63,296 nt of DNA, taken from NCBI GenBank assembly GCA_018266795.1, contig JAFDZV010000023.1, forward strand, positions 1-63,296, read 5' to 3'. The notes under the pieces are model-generated. The model was not told where the DNA came from and searched no databases. It saw nothing but the letters and a program-made list of their open reading frames with translations. The position numbers and the translations under genes are program-made. Below are positions 62,278-63,296 of this stretch, one piece after another; the first letter of the stretch is position 1; each line of letters starts with the position of its first letter. The stretch comes from Bacteroidota bacterium (GTDB lineage Bacteria > Bacteroidota > Ignavibacteria > OLB7).

Positions 62278-63186
62278 ATGAATGATATCAACAGGCTCAT
62301 GGAAGGTGTTCGAGCGGTACGATACGTCGCGTTCTTCATTGCATGCATGCTTCTGGCGCCGGCCCGGGACCCGCTTCGCGCGCAGGGGGCCGCGCCCGCC
62401 GGCCGTGCCGGCTGGACCGTGCGCGGCACGAACACCGGTGTTGTCTGGACGTCGAAGAAGTACGTCCACTCCGCCTACGGCAATCAGGTGGTGAATGTGC
62501 TGGATGTGGATCCATCGCTTGCGGTGCTGCGGCCGGTGCGTACCGCCAGCGACACGGCGTACGAGTCCGTGCTCTCCATGGGGACGCGCACCGCGGCGAT
62601 TGGCGGAGTCAACGGCGGCTTCTTCTGCTACACGCAGAACGACATCTGCGGCCCCAACGCATGTTCCTCGCCGCCCAACTGTCCGGCGCCGGTGGACCCG
62701 CTCAGCCTGCTGATCGTAGCGGACTCGTTGTACTCCACGAACTGCGGGCCGCGCACATCGTTCGGCATCACCGATGCCGGCGCGCCGGTGATAGCGCAGG
62801 TGGTGGGGAGTCAGGGATGGCCGGGGGTTGCCTACGCGATCGGCGCCGGCCCGAACCTGGTGACCGGCGGTGTGAAGAAGATCACGCAGGAGGGCTTCTG
62901 CTGGTACACCGAGAGTGCACCGCGCACGGCCGTTGCCACAACCGGTGCGGGGCACATCCTGCTGGTCACGATCGACGGCCGTTACACCGGAGCCGACGGC
63001 ATGACGATCGACATGCTGGCTACCTTTCTGGTCAGGGAGTTGAAGGTTACGAACGCGATGAATCTGGATGGCGGAGGTTCATCCACGATATTCTATGGCG
63101 GCAGAATCGTGAACCACCCAAGCGATACCACATGCAACGGCTGCTGCCGCTGCGTGTACGATGGCCTGTTCGCGTTCCCGAAGTAG
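62278..63186 (+). CDS. secreted phosphodiester glycosidase-family protein
   Basis: This 302-residue protein has a signal peptide (YVAFFIACMLLAPARDPLRAQ) and the NAGPA-like phosphodiester glycosidase core: GGVNGGFF near residue 105, then SAPRTAVATTGAGHILLVTIDGR and NAMNLDGGGSSTIF. Family members cleave sugar-phosphate diester linkages, as in uncovering of lysosomal mannose-6-phosphate or bacterial exopolysaccharide proteins. Several Cys (CGPNACSSPPNC; CNGCCRC) suggest disulfides. The start at 62278 gives the signal peptide. Confidence 0.85.
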   Translation: MNDINRLMEGVRAVRYVAFFIACMLLAPARDPLRAQGAAPAGRAGWTVRGTNTGVVWTSKKYVHSAYGNQVVNVLDVDPSLAVLRPVRTASDTAYESVLSMGTRTAAIGGVNGGFFCYTQNDICGPNACSSPPNCPAPVDPLSLLIVADSLYSTNCGPRTSFGITDAGAPVIAQVVGSQGWPGVAYAIGAGPNLVTGGVKKITQEGFCWYTESAPRTAVATTGAGHILLVTIDGRYTGADGMTIDMLATFLVRELKVTNAMNLDGGGSSTIFYGGRIVNHPSDTTCNGCCRCVYDGLFAFPK

Positions 63187-63296
63187 AGCGCGTGGTTGTA
63201 TGTCCGGGTGTCCTGTGGTAGTGCCGCGATACACGTGCTGCGAATACCGGGCCGGAGCATGGCCCAAAATGTCAGGGCAAACGCATTATGCGGTGA
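63187..63296. other. window end, no gene seen
   Basis: The final 110 bases carry no supported feature. Confidence 0.5.

Overview
The window looks like a chromosomal segment from a GC-rich member of the Bacteroidota/Chlorobiota/Ignavibacteriota superphylum. A Kapabacteria- or Ignavibacteria-like organism is my best guess. The grounds are C-terminal type IX secretion (T9SS) sorting tails, several promoters of the Bacteroidota form TAnnTTTG, many secreted lipoproteins and beta-propellers, an OmpA with thrombospondin type 3 repeats, and a LytS/LytTR system with Reg_prop propellers. I saw no phage, IS element or CRISPR array. The only RNA gene I can prove is a tRNA-Asn. LAYOUT. 1-3.2 kb: a regulator with two different helix-turn-helix domains, followed by two secreted-protein genes whose promoters carry the same palindromic operator, then an orphan terminator. 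3.5-13.8 kb: housekeeping genes (aminotransferase, OmpA/TSP3 protein, RecQ, RecJ, YebC). 13.9-17.1 kb: an ECF sigma factor and an anti-sigma factor fused through a long linker to a predicted outer-membrane barrel. 17.4-25.5 kb: DUF3160 protein, membrane pyrophosphatase, VOC protein, S66 peptidase. 26.0-32.1 kb: a translationally coupled three-gene cassette of an IPT/TIG-repeat protein with a Lys/Glu/Gly-rich tail, a degenerate ATP-grasp-like protein and an intact ATP-grasp ligase. 32.4-47.5 kb: an FG-GAP/UnbV protein, fatty acid desaturase, CopD, several lipoproteins, two pirins and a copper amine oxidase. 48-49.7 kb: two paralogous cysteine-rich secreted proteins and a 61-residue ORF. 49.9-55.7 kb: a LytS-type kinase, LytTR regulator and T9SS cargo. 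56-63.2 kb: small proteins, a GT1 glycosyltransferase, tRNA-Asn, a nitrobindin-like protein, a phosphoesterase and a phosphodiester glycosidase. HOW THE GENES WORK TOGETHER. Two loci look most novel. In the IPT/ATP-grasp cassette, both junctions are ATGA overlaps, the large protein shows no signal peptide, and its tail alternates acidic and amine side chains, the chemistry an ATP-grasp ligase can join. In the sigma/anti-sigma locus, one polypeptide seems able to reach from the cytoplasm to the outer membrane. The regulator and its twin operators form a compact candidate secreted-protein regulon. Gene starts were moved to internal codons where Shine-Dalgarno spacing or signal peptides favoured them. 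Domain calls come from reading motifs, not from database searches.
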